64,000 nucleotides of DNA from Sulfitobacter sp. W027 (GTDB taxonomy: Bacteria; Pseudomonadota; Alphaproteobacteria; Rhodobacterales; Rhodobacteraceae). Location: contig NZ_CP083565.1 of the NCBI RefSeq assembly GCF_025143985.1, forward strand, positions 62,001 to 126,000, given 5' to 3'. This document shows positions 24,700-33,572 of this stretch, in pieces. The notes beneath the pieces are model-generated. The model did not search any database. It was not told the DNA's origin and worked only from the letters and a program-made list of their open reading frames with translations. The translations under genes and the position numbers were made by a program. How positions within the stretch are numbered: the first letter of the stretch is position 1; the number at the start of each line of letters is the position of its first letter.

Positions 24700-25463
24700 C
24701 CGATCTCGCTACATTAGGTTATCTGGGCGTTCTCGGCGGAATGGGGCCGGGGGCGACTGCAGATTTCTACCTCAAACTCATTTCAGCGACGGCAGCGTCT
24801 AATGATCAAGAGCACGTAGCGACAATAATTCGATCGGTGCCCCAAATTCCTGATCGCTCTGCTGCGATCTCCAAGAAAGCGGAGTCCCCTTTACCGGCCC
24901 TATCCAGCGGAATCCGTGAGCTAATATCGAGCGGAGCGAAAGCAATCGCGATACCGTGTAACACCGCCCATTTTTGGTATGAAGATCTTGTGGCGATTAG
25001 CACGGTCCCTGTTTTCCATATCGTGGACACAGTGAGAGAGCGCTTAGAAACAACCGCGCGCACTGGTCCCGTTGGGCTTCTAGCAACAGCTGGAACGATC
25101 GAAGGAAAAATTTACCAAAATCGCCTTGGAGACCAAAGCGGTTATCAAGTCCTTGTCCCGGAGGAAGAGGATCAGAAAAAGCTAGTCTCGCCCGGCATCG
25201 CTGCAGTTAAAGCTGGCGATTTGATCGCGGGGGCTGACCTATTGTCCAAAGCTGCCCGCCGCCTTCAGGAGCGGGGCGCACGATCTGCAATCATGGCTTG
25301 CACGGAAATCCCCATTGTTTTGGGCCCTAAAAGCGATGTCGGAATGCCTTTGATCGATGCCACCGATGCGCTTGCCCGACACTGCGTTGAATGGTGGAGG
25401 ACTTCGAACTCGGCTCGGGTCGATGACCTTCATTTGTCCGGCGCAACAGACAGTAATAGTTGA
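24696..25463 (+). CDS. Aspartate/amino-acid racemase family protein
   Basis: 255 residues, with LGVLGGMGPGATADFYLKLI at the N-terminus and paired catalytic cysteines C88 (IAIPCNTAHFW) and C202 (AIMACTEIPIVL), the PLP-independent aspartate racemase pattern. Its start is a GTG overlapping the previous stop. In this operon it could convert the D-amino acid made by the carbamoylase to the L-form for catabolism, which is inference. The C-terminal 20 residues after the catalytic domain look unconserved. Confidence 0.87.
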   Translation: MTDLATLGYLGVLGGMGPGATADFYLKLISATAASNDQEHVATIIRSVPQIPDRSAAISKKAESPLPALSSGIRELISSGAKAIAIPCNTAHFWYEDLVAISTVPVFHIVDTVRERLETTARTGPVGLLATAGTIEGKIYQNRLGDQSGYQVLVPEEEDQKKLVSPGIAAVKAGDLIAGADLLSKAARRLQERGARSAIMACTEIPIVLGPKSDVGMPLIDATDALARHCVEWWRTSNSARVDDLHLSGATDSNS

Positions 25464-25474
25464 GGAGAAGAAGC

Positions 25475-26935
25475 ATGGAATTCGATTTGGTGGTAAGAAA
25501 TGGGACCGTTGTCACTGCTTCGGACCGAACTGATTGTGATGTTGGGATCCGCGATGGTAAGATCGTGGCATTGATGAAAGGCCTGCCTAAAGCTCCCCGA
25601 GAGATTGATGCGGCGGGACGCCTCGTATTGCCTGGGGGCGTTGAGGCGCACTGCCACATTGAGCAATCTTCATCTCTGGGAATTCAGACTTCAGATGACT
25701 TCGAGAGCGGCTCGATCTCAGCTGCCTTTGGTGGGAACACTACGATTATGCCCTTTGCTGCGCAGCATAAGGGGCAGTCTTTGCTTGATGTCGTCGCTGA
25801 CTATGAAGCCCGTGCTGCGGCGAAGTCGGTCATTGATTATTCTTATCATCTAATTGTTTCAGACGCGAATGAAGATGTGCTGCACAACCAGCTGCCGAAG
25901 CTGATCAAGAAGGGCCTGACTTCGTTCAAGGTGTATACCACCTACGAACTCTTGAAGTTGGACGACTATCAAATCCTTGAGGTGTTGAGTGTTGCCCGCC
26001 GCGAAGGTGCCTTGGTCATGGTCCATGCGGAAAACCACGATATGATCCGCTGGCTTACCAAGAGATTGCTGGATGCTGGCCATAAAGAACCAAAGTATCA
26101 TGGCATTAGCCATTCACGTATCGCTGAAGGCGAGGCCACCAATCGCGCCATCAGTCTTTCGGAACTTGTGGATCAACCGCTATTAGTTGTTCATGTCTCG
26201 TGCCAACAGGCCACAGAAGCAATCCGAGATGCCCAAAGTAAAGGCCTAAAAATCTATGGGGAGACGTGCCCGCAATACCTATTCTTAACGGTAGACGATC
26301 TTGATCGGCAAGGTATGGAAGGCGCTATGTTCTGCTGCAGTCCACCGCCACGCGACGCCTCTTCACAAGAGGCAATATGGACAGGCATTCAGAACGGCAC
26401 TTTTCAAATTGTGTCCTCAGATCATGCCCCCTATCGCTTTGACGAGACTGCTAAGCTCCAAGCTGGACCTGATGCTCCGTTCAATAAGATCGCCAACGGC
26501 ATTCCCGGGATCGAGTTGCGCATGCCTCTCTTGTTTTCTGAGGGGGTATGTAAGGGGCGGATCGATCTTCATCGATTTGTCGAACTGACTTCGACCAACG
26601 CGGCGCGGCTTTATGGTCTTTTCCCTCGTAAAGGCACGATCTCGGTGGGAGCCGACGCGGACCTAGCGATCTGGGACCCGGACGTAAAATACACGGTAAG
26701 TTGGGAGGACCTGCATGACAATGTTGGATACACCCCTTACGCCGGCATGGAGCTAACTGGCTGGCCAACAACGGTTATTAATCGCGGCCGGGTCGTTGTG
26801 GATCAGGGTCAGTTGAACGCAAGTCCGGGAGACGGGACATTTGTTCCACGTGAGCACTCGGACCTAGCAAAGCCACGCGGCACCTTGGTGCGCGAGGTCG
26901 ATCCTGCCCGAAACTTCGGTGCAGAAATCCTTTAA
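25475..26935 (+). CDS. Hydantoinase/dihydropyrimidinase
   Basis: 486 residues from ATG 25475 with a GAGGAG ribosome site (the frame is open to 25460). Binuclear metal site: H59 and H61 (VEAHCHIEQ), carbamylated K152 (TSFKVYTTY), H184 (VMVHAEN), H240 (VVHVSCQQ), D316 (SSDHAPY), all present. It opens cyclic ureides such as 5-substituted hydantoins or dihydropyrimidines to N-carbamoyl amino acids, the substrate of the upstream carbamoylase. The usual H-x-H stretch GxDxHTHxxxP is altered to EAHCHIEQ, suggesting a divergent subgroup. Confidence 0.9.
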   Translation: MEFDLVVRNGTVVTASDRTDCDVGIRDGKIVALMKGLPKAPREIDAAGRLVLPGGVEAHCHIEQSSSLGIQTSDDFESGSISAAFGGNTTIMPFAAQHKGQSLLDVVADYEARAAAKSVIDYSYHLIVSDANEDVLHNQLPKLIKKGLTSFKVYTTYELLKLDDYQILEVLSVARREGALVMVHAENHDMIRWLTKRLLDAGHKEPKYHGISHSRIAEGEATNRAISLSELVDQPLLVVHVSCQQATEAIRDAQSKGLKIYGETCPQYLFLTVDDLDRQGMEGAMFCCSPPPRDASSQEAIWTGIQNGTFQIVSSDHAPYRFDETAKLQAGPDAPFNKIANGIPGIELRMPLLFSEGVCKGRIDLHRFVELTSTNAARLYGLFPRKGTISVGADADLAIWDPDVKYTVSWEDLHDNVGYTPYAGMELTGWPTTVINRGRVVVDQGQLNASPGDGTFVPREHSDLAKPRGTLVREVDPARNFGAEIL

Positions 26936-26964
26936 AATATAAACCAACAGAAGAGGGCGAAATA

Positions 26965-28008
26965 ATGAAAAATATGATGATCGCGAGTTGTGTTGCCACG
27001 ATGGCAATGACTGGTACGCTGCATGCGGCGGAAGACGTTAAAATTCGTGTTTTGGGCTTCTGGGGTAACCAGCCTCAAGTCGACGATGTCGACAGGAAAG
27101 TATGGGAAGGGTTGGCAGAGCAAACAGATGGAAGAATCCAAACTCAGTATTTGACACTCAATGAAGCGGGTATCAAAGGCGACCAAGCTCTTCGGTTTCT
27201 TAAACGAGGAACCTTCGACATCATGACGATTTCAGTCAGCTATGTCAGTGGCGATGAGCCATCGTTGGTCGCCGTCGATCTACCAGCTATCGCATATGAT
27301 TTTGACACTCTCCGGCAGATTTCGGATTCTTATCGCGGTGTGATGGCCGAACGCGTTAAGCCTTATAACGGTGTCTTCCTGACACATTGGCCGTTCAACC
27401 CGCAAATCCTGTTCTGTAAGGAGCAAACTGAAAGCTTGGATGCTTTAGGTGGCGAAAAAGTGCGTGTTAGTGGTGCTCCAGCAGCAGATACGCTGGAAGA
27501 ACTTGACGCTACCGCTGTCGATCTCACCGGCGGGGAAGTTTACCAAGCGCTTCAGCGCGGGTTGGTTGATTGCGGCACGACAGGCAGCACGTTCGGCTAT
27601 CGAAACAAATGGCACGAAGTCACCAGCTCGCTCTACGATTTGCCGTTGGGCGGTTATTCTCAGGTGATCCAGGTTGCCAATAAAGATTTCTGGGAGTCAC
27701 TGAGCGACGAAGACCAGAAGCTGATCAGCAGCAAATTGAGTGAAGCAGAAGACACGCTTTGGGAGATGGCCCCTGTGGTCCATGAGCAAGGCATTCGCTG
27801 CGCTACGGGCGAAGGCGAGTGCGAACTCGGCGGGGAAGCCGGCGGCATGACTTATGCCGATGTGTCCGAAGAGGATCGCACGGAGTTAGATGGCATTCTG
27901 AAATCAGTTATCATTCCGCGTTGGAAAGAAAGCTGCAACGCGTCGTTCCCTGAATGCGGTGAAACTTTTGACGAGACCATAGGTCAAGTGATTGGTATCG
28001 CCGACTGA
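26965..28008 (+). CDS. TRAP transporter substrate-binding protein (DctP type)
   Basis: 347 residues with a signal peptide (MKNMMIASCVATMAMTGTLHAAED) and the DctP-type fold: FLKRGTFDIMTISVSYVSGD, GGEVYQALQRGLVDCGTTGS and YDLPLGGYSQVIQVANKDFW. Extra cysteines late in the protein (GIRCATGEGECELGG, KESCNASFPECGE) may form disulphides. It binds the ligand in the periplasm for the DctQM permease encoded next; in this operon the ligand is probably a hydantoin or carbamoyl amino acid, by context only. Confidence 0.9.
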   Translation: MKNMMIASCVATMAMTGTLHAAEDVKIRVLGFWGNQPQVDDVDRKVWEGLAEQTDGRIQTQYLTLNEAGIKGDQALRFLKRGTFDIMTISVSYVSGDEPSLVAVDLPAIAYDFDTLRQISDSYRGVMAERVKPYNGVFLTHWPFNPQILFCKEQTESLDALGGEKVRVSGAPAADTLEELDATAVDLTGGEVYQALQRGLVDCGTTGSTFGYRNKWHEVTSSLYDLPLGGYSQVIQVANKDFWESLSDEDQKLISSKLSEAEDTLWEMAPVVHEQGIRCATGEGECELGGEAGGMTYADVSEEDRTELDGILKSVIIPRWKESCNASFPECGETFDETIGQVIGIAD

Positions 28009-28598
28009 TGCCCCTGGATATGAGACACATCGTAAACAAAGTAGAGACCGCCATGGGGGCGGTCTCTACAGCCTTCTGCCTCATAGGTGGCTGGCTTTTG
28101 ATCGCGCTGTCATTTGCAATCTGCCTTGAAGTGATCCTGCGCAAGGTGTTCAGCATGTCGCTGCAAGGTATCGACGAATATGGTGGTTACGCTCTAGCCG
28201 TTACTTCTGCGTTGGGTATGGCATTCTGCTTTTATGACCATGCACATATTCGCATCGATCTCTTGGTCCGGCGCTTGCCAAGTCCACTGTTCCGGGCCTC
28301 ATCTTTCATCGCCATTGCTACTCTAGGCGCAACTGCTTGGTATCTAACCTCTGGTGCCTGGTCGGTGACGCTAGAATCTTGGGAGTTCGGTGCTTTCGCA
28401 AATACGCCCTTGCGGACACCTCTTTATATCCCACAGGGAATTTGGGCGGCGGGCTTGACCATTTTCTTTGTCGCTATCGTCGTGAGGCTAATACGCATTG
28501 TCATCGCCGTCATGTCCCGAGATTACAAAACCCTGACAGAAACACTGGATCATCAACTTGAAGATGAGGTGGTCGAAGGCGTCCGCGGAGTAGAATAA
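28008..28598 (+). CDS. TRAP transporter small permease (DctQ type)
   Basis: 196 residues with four membrane helices, typical of DctQ, and the conserved LQGIDEYGGYALAVTSALGM and HAHIRIDLLVRRLP segments. The ATG overlaps the stop of the binding protein gene by one base; an internal ATG at 28020 is an alternative start. Confidence 0.87.
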   Translation: MPLDMRHIVNKVETAMGAVSTAFCLIGGWLLIALSFAICLEVILRKVFSMSLQGIDEYGGYALAVTSALGMAFCFYDHAHIRIDLLVRRLPSPLFRASSFIAIATLGATAWYLTSGAWSVTLESWEFGAFANTPLRTPLYIPQGIWAAGLTIFFVAIVVRLIRIVIAVMSRDYKTLTETLDHQLEDEVVEGVRGVE

Positions 28599-28602
28599 TA
28601 AC

Positions 28603-29898
28603 ATGTTAATTGCGCTTTTCTTCATTAGTGGGCTGCTGATCCTGCTGTTCTTTGGACTTCATGTAGCCAGCGCGATCGTGCTCTTGGCCGTTGGAGCCGA
28701 TCTAATCGTTGGCAACGGCATTCTGATCGACTCTCTTGGTTCCATTGCATGGGATCGGATGAATGAATTCTCTCTGGTTGCCATTCCGCTTTTTGTGTTG
28801 CTGGGCGAGATCCTGTTGCGCGGGGGGGTTGCCGATAAACTCTATTCTTCCCTAGCAGTCTGGATGGAACGCTGGCCTGGCGGACTGTTGCATACCAATA
28901 CCGTTGCCAGCACACTTTTTGCCGCCACATCCGGGTCGAGTGTCGCTACGGCCGCAACCATTGGCACAGTTGCGATCCCGACCTTGGAAGAGCGCGGCTA
29001 TAACAAACGTATGACTTTCGGATCCCTAGCTGCCGGTGGCACGCTAGGCGTGCTCATTCCGCCCAGTATCCTAATGATTGTCTATGGCACGCTTGCTGAT
29101 ATTTCAGTCAGCGAGTTGTTTGTCGCAGCCGTCATTCCAGGCCTGATCTTAGCTGGGTTCATGTCTCTAGCTATCGTAGTTGTTTCATTTTTTGTCCCAT
29201 CTCCGAAAGCTGCAGAAACACGGGTGCCGTTGCGGGAGAAATTCCGTGCGCTGCGTGAGATCATTCCTACGTTTGTTGTTTTCTTTGTCATTATGGGTAG
29301 CATTTATGGCGGTATTGCTACACCGACCGAGGCGGCGGCATTGGGGATCATTTGTGCCCTAGTCCTCGTCGCGATGAATGGGCGGCTCTCCGTCGCAATG
29401 CTTCACGAAGCATTCCAGGGGGCGTTCCGCACCACTTCCATGATCATTTTAATTATTGTGTCGGCCTTCTGCCTGAACTTTGTCATTTCCATCTTGGGCC
29501 TGCCTCAATCGGCGTCCCGGGCGATCTCTGAAGCCGGTTTGTCGCCCTATGTCCTGATCTGGTTGCTGGTTTTGTTCTATCTGCTGCTGGGTTGCTTCCT
29601 TGAAGCTGTGGCTATGATGGTCACTACTATCGGTATTGTCGTGCCGATCGTAGTCGCAGCCGGATTCGATCCCTTGTGGTTCGGTATTTTTCTTACAACG
29701 ATGATGGAGTTGTCTTTGATTACACCTCCTGTGGGGCTTAATCTCTATGTCATTCAGAACCTCCGTCCACGGGGCAGCGACATCAACGATGTGTTCATCG
29801 GAGCGGTTCCCTTTATGGGCGCATTCTTTGCCTTCATCGCTTTGATCATCTATTTTCCAGAAATTGTGCTTTGGTTACCTGGCCTTATGGAGAACTAA
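28603..29898 (+). CDS. TRAP transporter large permease (DctM type)
   Basis: 431 residues, about 12 membrane helices, with family segments FAATSGSSVATAATIGTVAI, GSLAAGGTLGVLIPPSILMI, GGIATPTEAAALGIICALVL and LSLITPPVGLNLYVIQ. It forms the sodium-driven channel of the TRAP system with the preceding DctQ and DctP. Spacing to both neighbours is 3-4 bases, so it is within the operon. Confidence 0.93.
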   Translation: MLIALFFISGLLILLFFGLHVASAIVLLAVGADLIVGNGILIDSLGSIAWDRMNEFSLVAIPLFVLLGEILLRGGVADKLYSSLAVWMERWPGGLLHTNTVASTLFAATSGSSVATAATIGTVAIPTLEERGYNKRMTFGSLAAGGTLGVLIPPSILMIVYGTLADISVSELFVAAVIPGLILAGFMSLAIVVVSFFVPSPKAAETRVPLREKFRALREIIPTFVVFFVIMGSIYGGIATPTEAAALGIICALVLVAMNGRLSVAMLHEAFQGAFRTTSMIILIIVSAFCLNFVISILGLPQSASRAISEAGLSPYVLIWLLVLFYLLLGCFLEAVAMMVTTIGIVVPIVVAAGFDPLWFGIFLTTMMELSLITPPVGLNLYVIQNLRPRGSDINDVFIGAVPFMGAFFAFIALIIYFPEIVLWLPGLMEN

Positions 29899-29901
29899 TC
29901 C

Positions 29902-30501
29902 ATGTCCTGGCTTTCCTTTTCGCACGACGAGCTTGAAGCTCGTGATCGCTATAAATTGCTCAGCGGAGCAATTGTTCCGAGACCGATCGCGTTGATCACG
30001 ACCATGTCAGAAGATGGAAATATCAATGCGGCGCCGTTCTCTTTTTTCAACGTTCTGTCAGCCGATCCCGGCATTGTAGCGATAGGCTTAGAAAGCAATG
30101 AAGATGGTAGCCTGAAGGACACGTCGCAGAATATCCGCGAGAGCGGAGAGTTTGTGGTTAATATGGTTGACCGGCCTATGGCGGATGCGATGAAAATCTG
30201 TGCGGAACCTCTTGCAACCGGGATTGAAGAGCCCTCTCGGGCTGGCCTCACGACTATCCCCTCCGAGGTTGTGAGGCCGCCCAGACTCGAGGCAAGTCCA
30301 GCATCTTTCGAATGCACCAGGCATACCACACTGGAAATATCTGCGTCCCGACAGATTGTTCTAGGTTTAGTTCGACATCTTCATTTCCGAGAGGGAGTTG
30401 TTGATCCGACGCGCATGCGGATTGATGTCCACGAGCTTAACCTTATCGGGCGTCTGGCCGGGACGCGCTATTTAGGAATGACAGATATCTTCGGTCTTTG
30501 A
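29902..30501 (+). CDS. Flavin reductase-like, FMN-binding split-barrel protein
   Basis: 199 residues with KLLSGAIVPRPIALITTMSE, NAAPFSFFNVLSADPGIVAI and ESGEFVVNMVDRPMADAMKI, the pattern of the DIM6/NTAB flavin reductase family that binds FMN non-covalently. It is the last gene of the hydantoin-TRAP operon. Its role there is unclear; it could supply reduced flavin to an oxygenase or act directly on an aromatic or imide ligand. Confidence 0.83.
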   Translation: MSWLSFSHDELEARDRYKLLSGAIVPRPIALITTMSEDGNINAAPFSFFNVLSADPGIVAIGLESNEDGSLKDTSQNIRESGEFVVNMVDRPMADAMKICAEPLATGIEEPSRAGLTTIPSEVVRPPRLEASPASFECTRHTTLEISASRQIVLGLVRHLHFREGVVDPTRMRIDVHELNLIGRLAGTRYLGMTDIFGL

Positions 30502-31098
30502 TTGAGTTTGAAGGGCATCGCTAGCGCCTTAGCCCCCTGGCGCATGATGGTCGGCAGTATCTTCGCTGTTTTAGCGCAATATTATTGACCTGCCCGCATT
30601 GGTCCTCACTCATAACGAGAGTTTGCAGGTTTGGTTTTGATAGTTGGGGGTTCCGGATTGGGCAAGCGCGGCAGGCGCGGAGCTCTCAAATTGCTCAAGC
30701 GCCTGCCGCGCTTGCTTTGGCGTCTGGTTTCCGCGCGATGAGTGTGGCCTGACGGTGTTGTAGCCGTAGCGCCAGAGGGCCAGCTTCCGCCGTGCATCAT
30801 CCAAAGTGTCGAAGATCTCCTCATTCAGAAGTTCATCGCGCAGGCTGCCGTTGAATGACTCGATGAAGGCGTTCTGCTGCGGCCTGCCGGGATCGATGTA
30901 ATGCCATAGAATGGCGTTCTGGTCGGCCCATCGCAGGATGGCCCTACTGGTGAACTCGGTCCCGTAGCACGTCGGGAAGAAGCGCCGTTGGGAGGTTTTG
31001 GCCGCCTGCGCAGCCCTTAAATTGGCAGCGGGTGGCCATAACCGGGTCTCAGGTCTCAACAGTGGTTTTGCATAACCACACCGTTGAGGAGACCGGCT

Positions 31099-32358
31099 AT
31101 GACCGCTACCTATGCTACCCTTTCGACCGTGTTGGTCGCCATCGACATATCCAAGCATCGACATGAGGTGCTGATCAGCATTCCCGGCAAGAAGCGCCGC
31201 CGCCGCCGCACGACGATCATGAACACGCTGGAAGTTTTTCAGCGCTTAGCCATAAATCTCGCCAGCTATGACCTGCCGGTGCGGATCGGGTTTGAAGCGA
31301 CCGGCAATTATCACCGTGTCTTGGCGCACCATCTCGGACAGGCCGGATTCGAGTTGAAGCTTGTGTCTTCCGTCGGTCTGGCGCGAACACGAGAAGCTCT
31401 GCACAACAGCTGGGATAAGAACGACCCTAAGGACGCCCAGGTCATCCTGCACATGCTGGAGATCGGCGCGGTTCAGTTCTATCACGATCCGTTGGTAACC
31501 GGGACCGCCGACATTCAGGAACTGTCGAAGGCCCATGAGATCGTCTCCCGTTCGAAGACCGAGCTGTGGCATCGCATCCTGACACATTATCTGCCGCTCT
31601 ACTTCCCCGAGGCCGAACGATTTCATCGGAATTCGAGAACCGACTGGTTCCTGGCGTTTCTCGAGAAGTATTCAACCCCGCATATAATCACGGCGATGAG
31701 CCGGGAGGCATTCATTGCCGATGCCCGGAAAGTTGTCGGACGTGAAGTATCCAAAGAGCGTCTGCTTTCAGATATTTATGCTACCGCCGTTGGCTCTGTG
31801 GGCTTGCCAGTTCAGCCGGATTCTGACGCTGTCCGCATGTTCCGCTTGGTGCTGGCCGAAGGCAGAAGCCTGATCCGACAGCGCGATATCATTGAGGCGC
31901 GGGCCGTCGGATTACTTTCGGACCTCCCCGATTATCAGTTGCTGACAACCATACCCGGAATCGGCCCGATCAACGCCATGACCATCCTGGCCGAGGCCGG
32001 TGACCTGCGTCGGTTTCGCCATCATCGGCAGGTCCTGAAGTTCTGCGGCAGGGACCTCGCCACCGTGCAGTCGGGGATGTTCCGTGGCCAAAGCCGCATC
32101 TCCAAATACGGCAATGCCCGGTTGCGCCGCACACTCTGGACGGCCGGCCAGACCGCAGTACTGAAGCGGACCAACGGCTTCCGCGACAAGTTCGAGCGCT
32201 ACATCTTCAAAGACCGACACAATGCCCATCTGCGTCGCACGGCCTATACCGCAATCACGGCAAAGATGGCGCGCTCCGTACACGCCGTGGTCAAACACGG
32301 CGCACCCTATCGCCCCTTCTTTGAGGGGGTGAGCCCAGGCGGAAGGACCTCTCTCTGA
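31099..32358 (+). CDS. IS110-family transposase (DEDD/RuvC-like with Tnp20 domain)
   Basis: 419 residues from ATG 31099 (GAGGAG ribosome site). The N-terminal DEDD domain has D in [15 protein letters not shown] in [10 protein letters not shown] and the pair in [14 protein letters not shown]. The C-terminal Tnp20 domain has [40 protein letters not shown] and a serine-containing [13 protein letters not shown] segment. It moves the element by RNA-guided recombination in characterised relatives. It looks intact. Confidence 0.92.
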   Translation: MTATYATLSTVLVAIDISKHRHEVLISIPGKKRRRRRTTIMNTLEVFQRLAINLASYDLPVRIGFEATGNYHRVLAHHLGQAGFELKLVSSVGLARTREALHNSWDKNDPKDAQVILHMLEIGAVQFYHDPLVTGTADIQELSKAHEIVSRSKTELWHRILTHYLPLYFPEAERFHRNSRTDWFLAFLEKYSTPHIITAMSREAFIADARKVVGREVSKERLLSDIYATAVGSVGLPVQPDSDAVRMFRLVLAEGRSLIRQRDIIEARAVGLLSDLPDYQLLTTIPGIGPINAMTILAEAGDLRRFRHHRQVLKFCGRDLATVQSGMFRGQSRISKYGNARLRRTLWTAGQTAVLKRTNGFRDKFERYIFKDRHNAHLRRTAYTAITAKMARSVHAVVKHGAPYRPFFEGVSPGGRTSL

Positions 32359-32592
32359 TGAGCCATGGAGGCAGTACGCTGACCTCGTAGATAATGTTCG
32401 GGCCTTCTGCTTGGGATTTGGGATCTCGTATTTAGGACGGTGAGAGCCGCCATTGCGCGTACCCTGTGTTTGCTATGGAGGAGATCATTTCTTGACGGCA
32501 GTGCCCGTCTGGGCAACGATTGTAGGGCATCCGGTTTGCCGGATGCCCCATGATCTGCTGACCTAAACAGCTGGAAGTTCCCGACATAGGAC
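32359..32592 (+). ncRNA. Candidate guide-RNA (bridge/seekRNA-type) region of the IS110 element
   Basis: In IS1111-type elements the guide RNA is encoded in the non-coding end after the transposase. This 234-bp stretch has a perfect 10-bp stem-loop (GGGCATCCGG, TTTG, CCGGATGCCC, 32525-32548) and a smaller stem GCCC-GGGC at 32503-32513. GGGCAACG (32511-32518) equals the target-site sequence GGACAACG apart from one G/A change that a wobble pair would allow. An 8-base match may be chance. Confidence 0.4.
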
Positions 32593-33132
32593 GTTGTCCA
32601 CACGAATAGCTTGGGGCTTTCCGTAGATCCGCACCAGCGCGTCCAGTTCCCGAGCGCCACGCGCGCCGGAGATGCTGGTGTCTGCAATTAGGCCCAAGTT
32701 CTCGCGGCTGCAGTCGTCGATCACCGCCAGGATACGGAACTTCCGTGAAGCCCCGAAGCTGTCGGAGAGAAAGTCCAGCGACCACCGTGCATTGGGGCGC
32801 ACCGCCTGCGGCATAGGAGTGCGTGTGCCTTGGGCCCGCTTGCGACCGCGGCGTCGTTTCACTGAAAGCCCTTCCTCCCGGTAAAGCCGATAAAGTTTCT
32901 TGTGGTTCATGACCATACCTTTGCGTTCGAGCAGAACGCCGATTCGGCGGTAGTCGAACCGACGCCACTTGCCGGCAATCTCCTGCATCTCCTTGCGTAT
33001 CTCAGCGCAGTCCGGCGGGCGTTCACGCCGGACTGTCTTTGGGTCGACACCAACAAGCCTGCAGGCGACGCTGCGAGATTTCATGGTCCCGCATCGCTTT
33101 AAGCGCTGCCTCCCGCCGCTTGCTTGATGTCG

Positions 33133-33396
33133 TCAGTTCTTTCCCAGCAGATCTTTCAGCACGACATTGTCGAGCATCGTATCGGCCAGCAGCCGCTTGA
33201 GCTTGGCATTCTCATCTTCAAGGGACTTCAGCCGGTCAGCTTCAGAAACATCCATACCCCCGTATTTGGCTTTCAGCTTATAAAATGTGGAGGGGCTCAG
33301 ACCGTGGCGACGACATACTTCGGCTGTCGGCATGCCTGCCTCTTGCTCCTTAATCATCCCAATAATCTGCGCCTCGGTAAAACGGCTCTTTCGCAT
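33133..33396 (-). CDS. IS3-family transposase orfA
   Basis: 87 residues: helix-turn-helix (FTEAQIIGMIKEQEAGMPTA, then VCRRHGLSPSTFYKLKAKYG) and a leucine-rich coiled end (RLKSLEDENAKLKRLLADTM, LDNVVLKDLLGKN). It is the DNA-binding half of the IS3 transposase; in complete elements a -1 frameshift joins it to orfB. Intact, but its partner is broken. Confidence 0.93.
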   Translation of the reverse strand: MRKSRFTEAQIIGMIKEQEAGMPTAEVCRRHGLSPSTFYKLKAKYGGMDVSEADRLKSLEDENAKLKRLLADTMLDNVVLKDLLGKN

Positions 33397-33572
33397 ATGT
33401 TTGCTCCTTCGTGGTTGAGCAAACTCTACCTTAAAGTGAGGGATCTCGCGGGGGGCAGGTCATTATCCATATGGCTTCCTTCTCGGCTTTGTGCTCAAGT
33501 GAGAGAGGGTACAAGCCTTCTGTCTTCCAAGCATCAACTGGCGGTAAGGGCGGCCATTATAGAAGCGACCGG

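Larger units (their letters stand above)
30965..32592 (+). mobile_element. IS110-family element, IS1111-like, inside IS3 orfB
   Basis: The limits follow from the interrupted orfB codons. The left tip reads TAGCACGTCGGGAAGAAG; the right tip, inverted, reads TCCTATGTCGGGAACTTCC. They share the subterminal inverted repeat GTCGGGAA, as known for the IS1111 subgroup, and no target duplication is seen. About 130 bp precede and 234 bp follow the transposase gene. Confidence 0.8.
30610..33120 (-). pseudogene. IS3 transposase orfB, split by IS110 and with an indel
   Basis: The 5' part (about 32593-33120) begins ELTTSSKRREAALKAMRDHE in the frame overlapping the end of orfA, shifts frame near 33069, and goes on as CRLVGVDPKTVRRERPPDCA up to YGKPQAIRVDN. 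The 3' part (30610-30964) resumes with [40 protein letters not shown] to the stop. Joined, VDN-GTEF restores the second catalytic Asp motif exactly, showing a clean insertion. The DDE glutamate is in NAFIESFNG. Confidence 0.88.
30586..33462 (-). mobile_element. IS3-family element with nested IS110-type insertion and TTAT target duplication
   Basis: Terminal inverted repeats: TGACCTGCCCGC (30586, right-reading) and, inverted at 33462, TGACCTGCCCCC. Both continue with matching blocks CCTCACT and GAGTTTGC. TTAT flanks both ends (30582-30585 and 33463-33466), a 4-bp target duplication as expected for IS3. Orfs A and B are on the minus strand; orfB is split by the IS110 element at 30965-32592. Confidence 0.9.
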
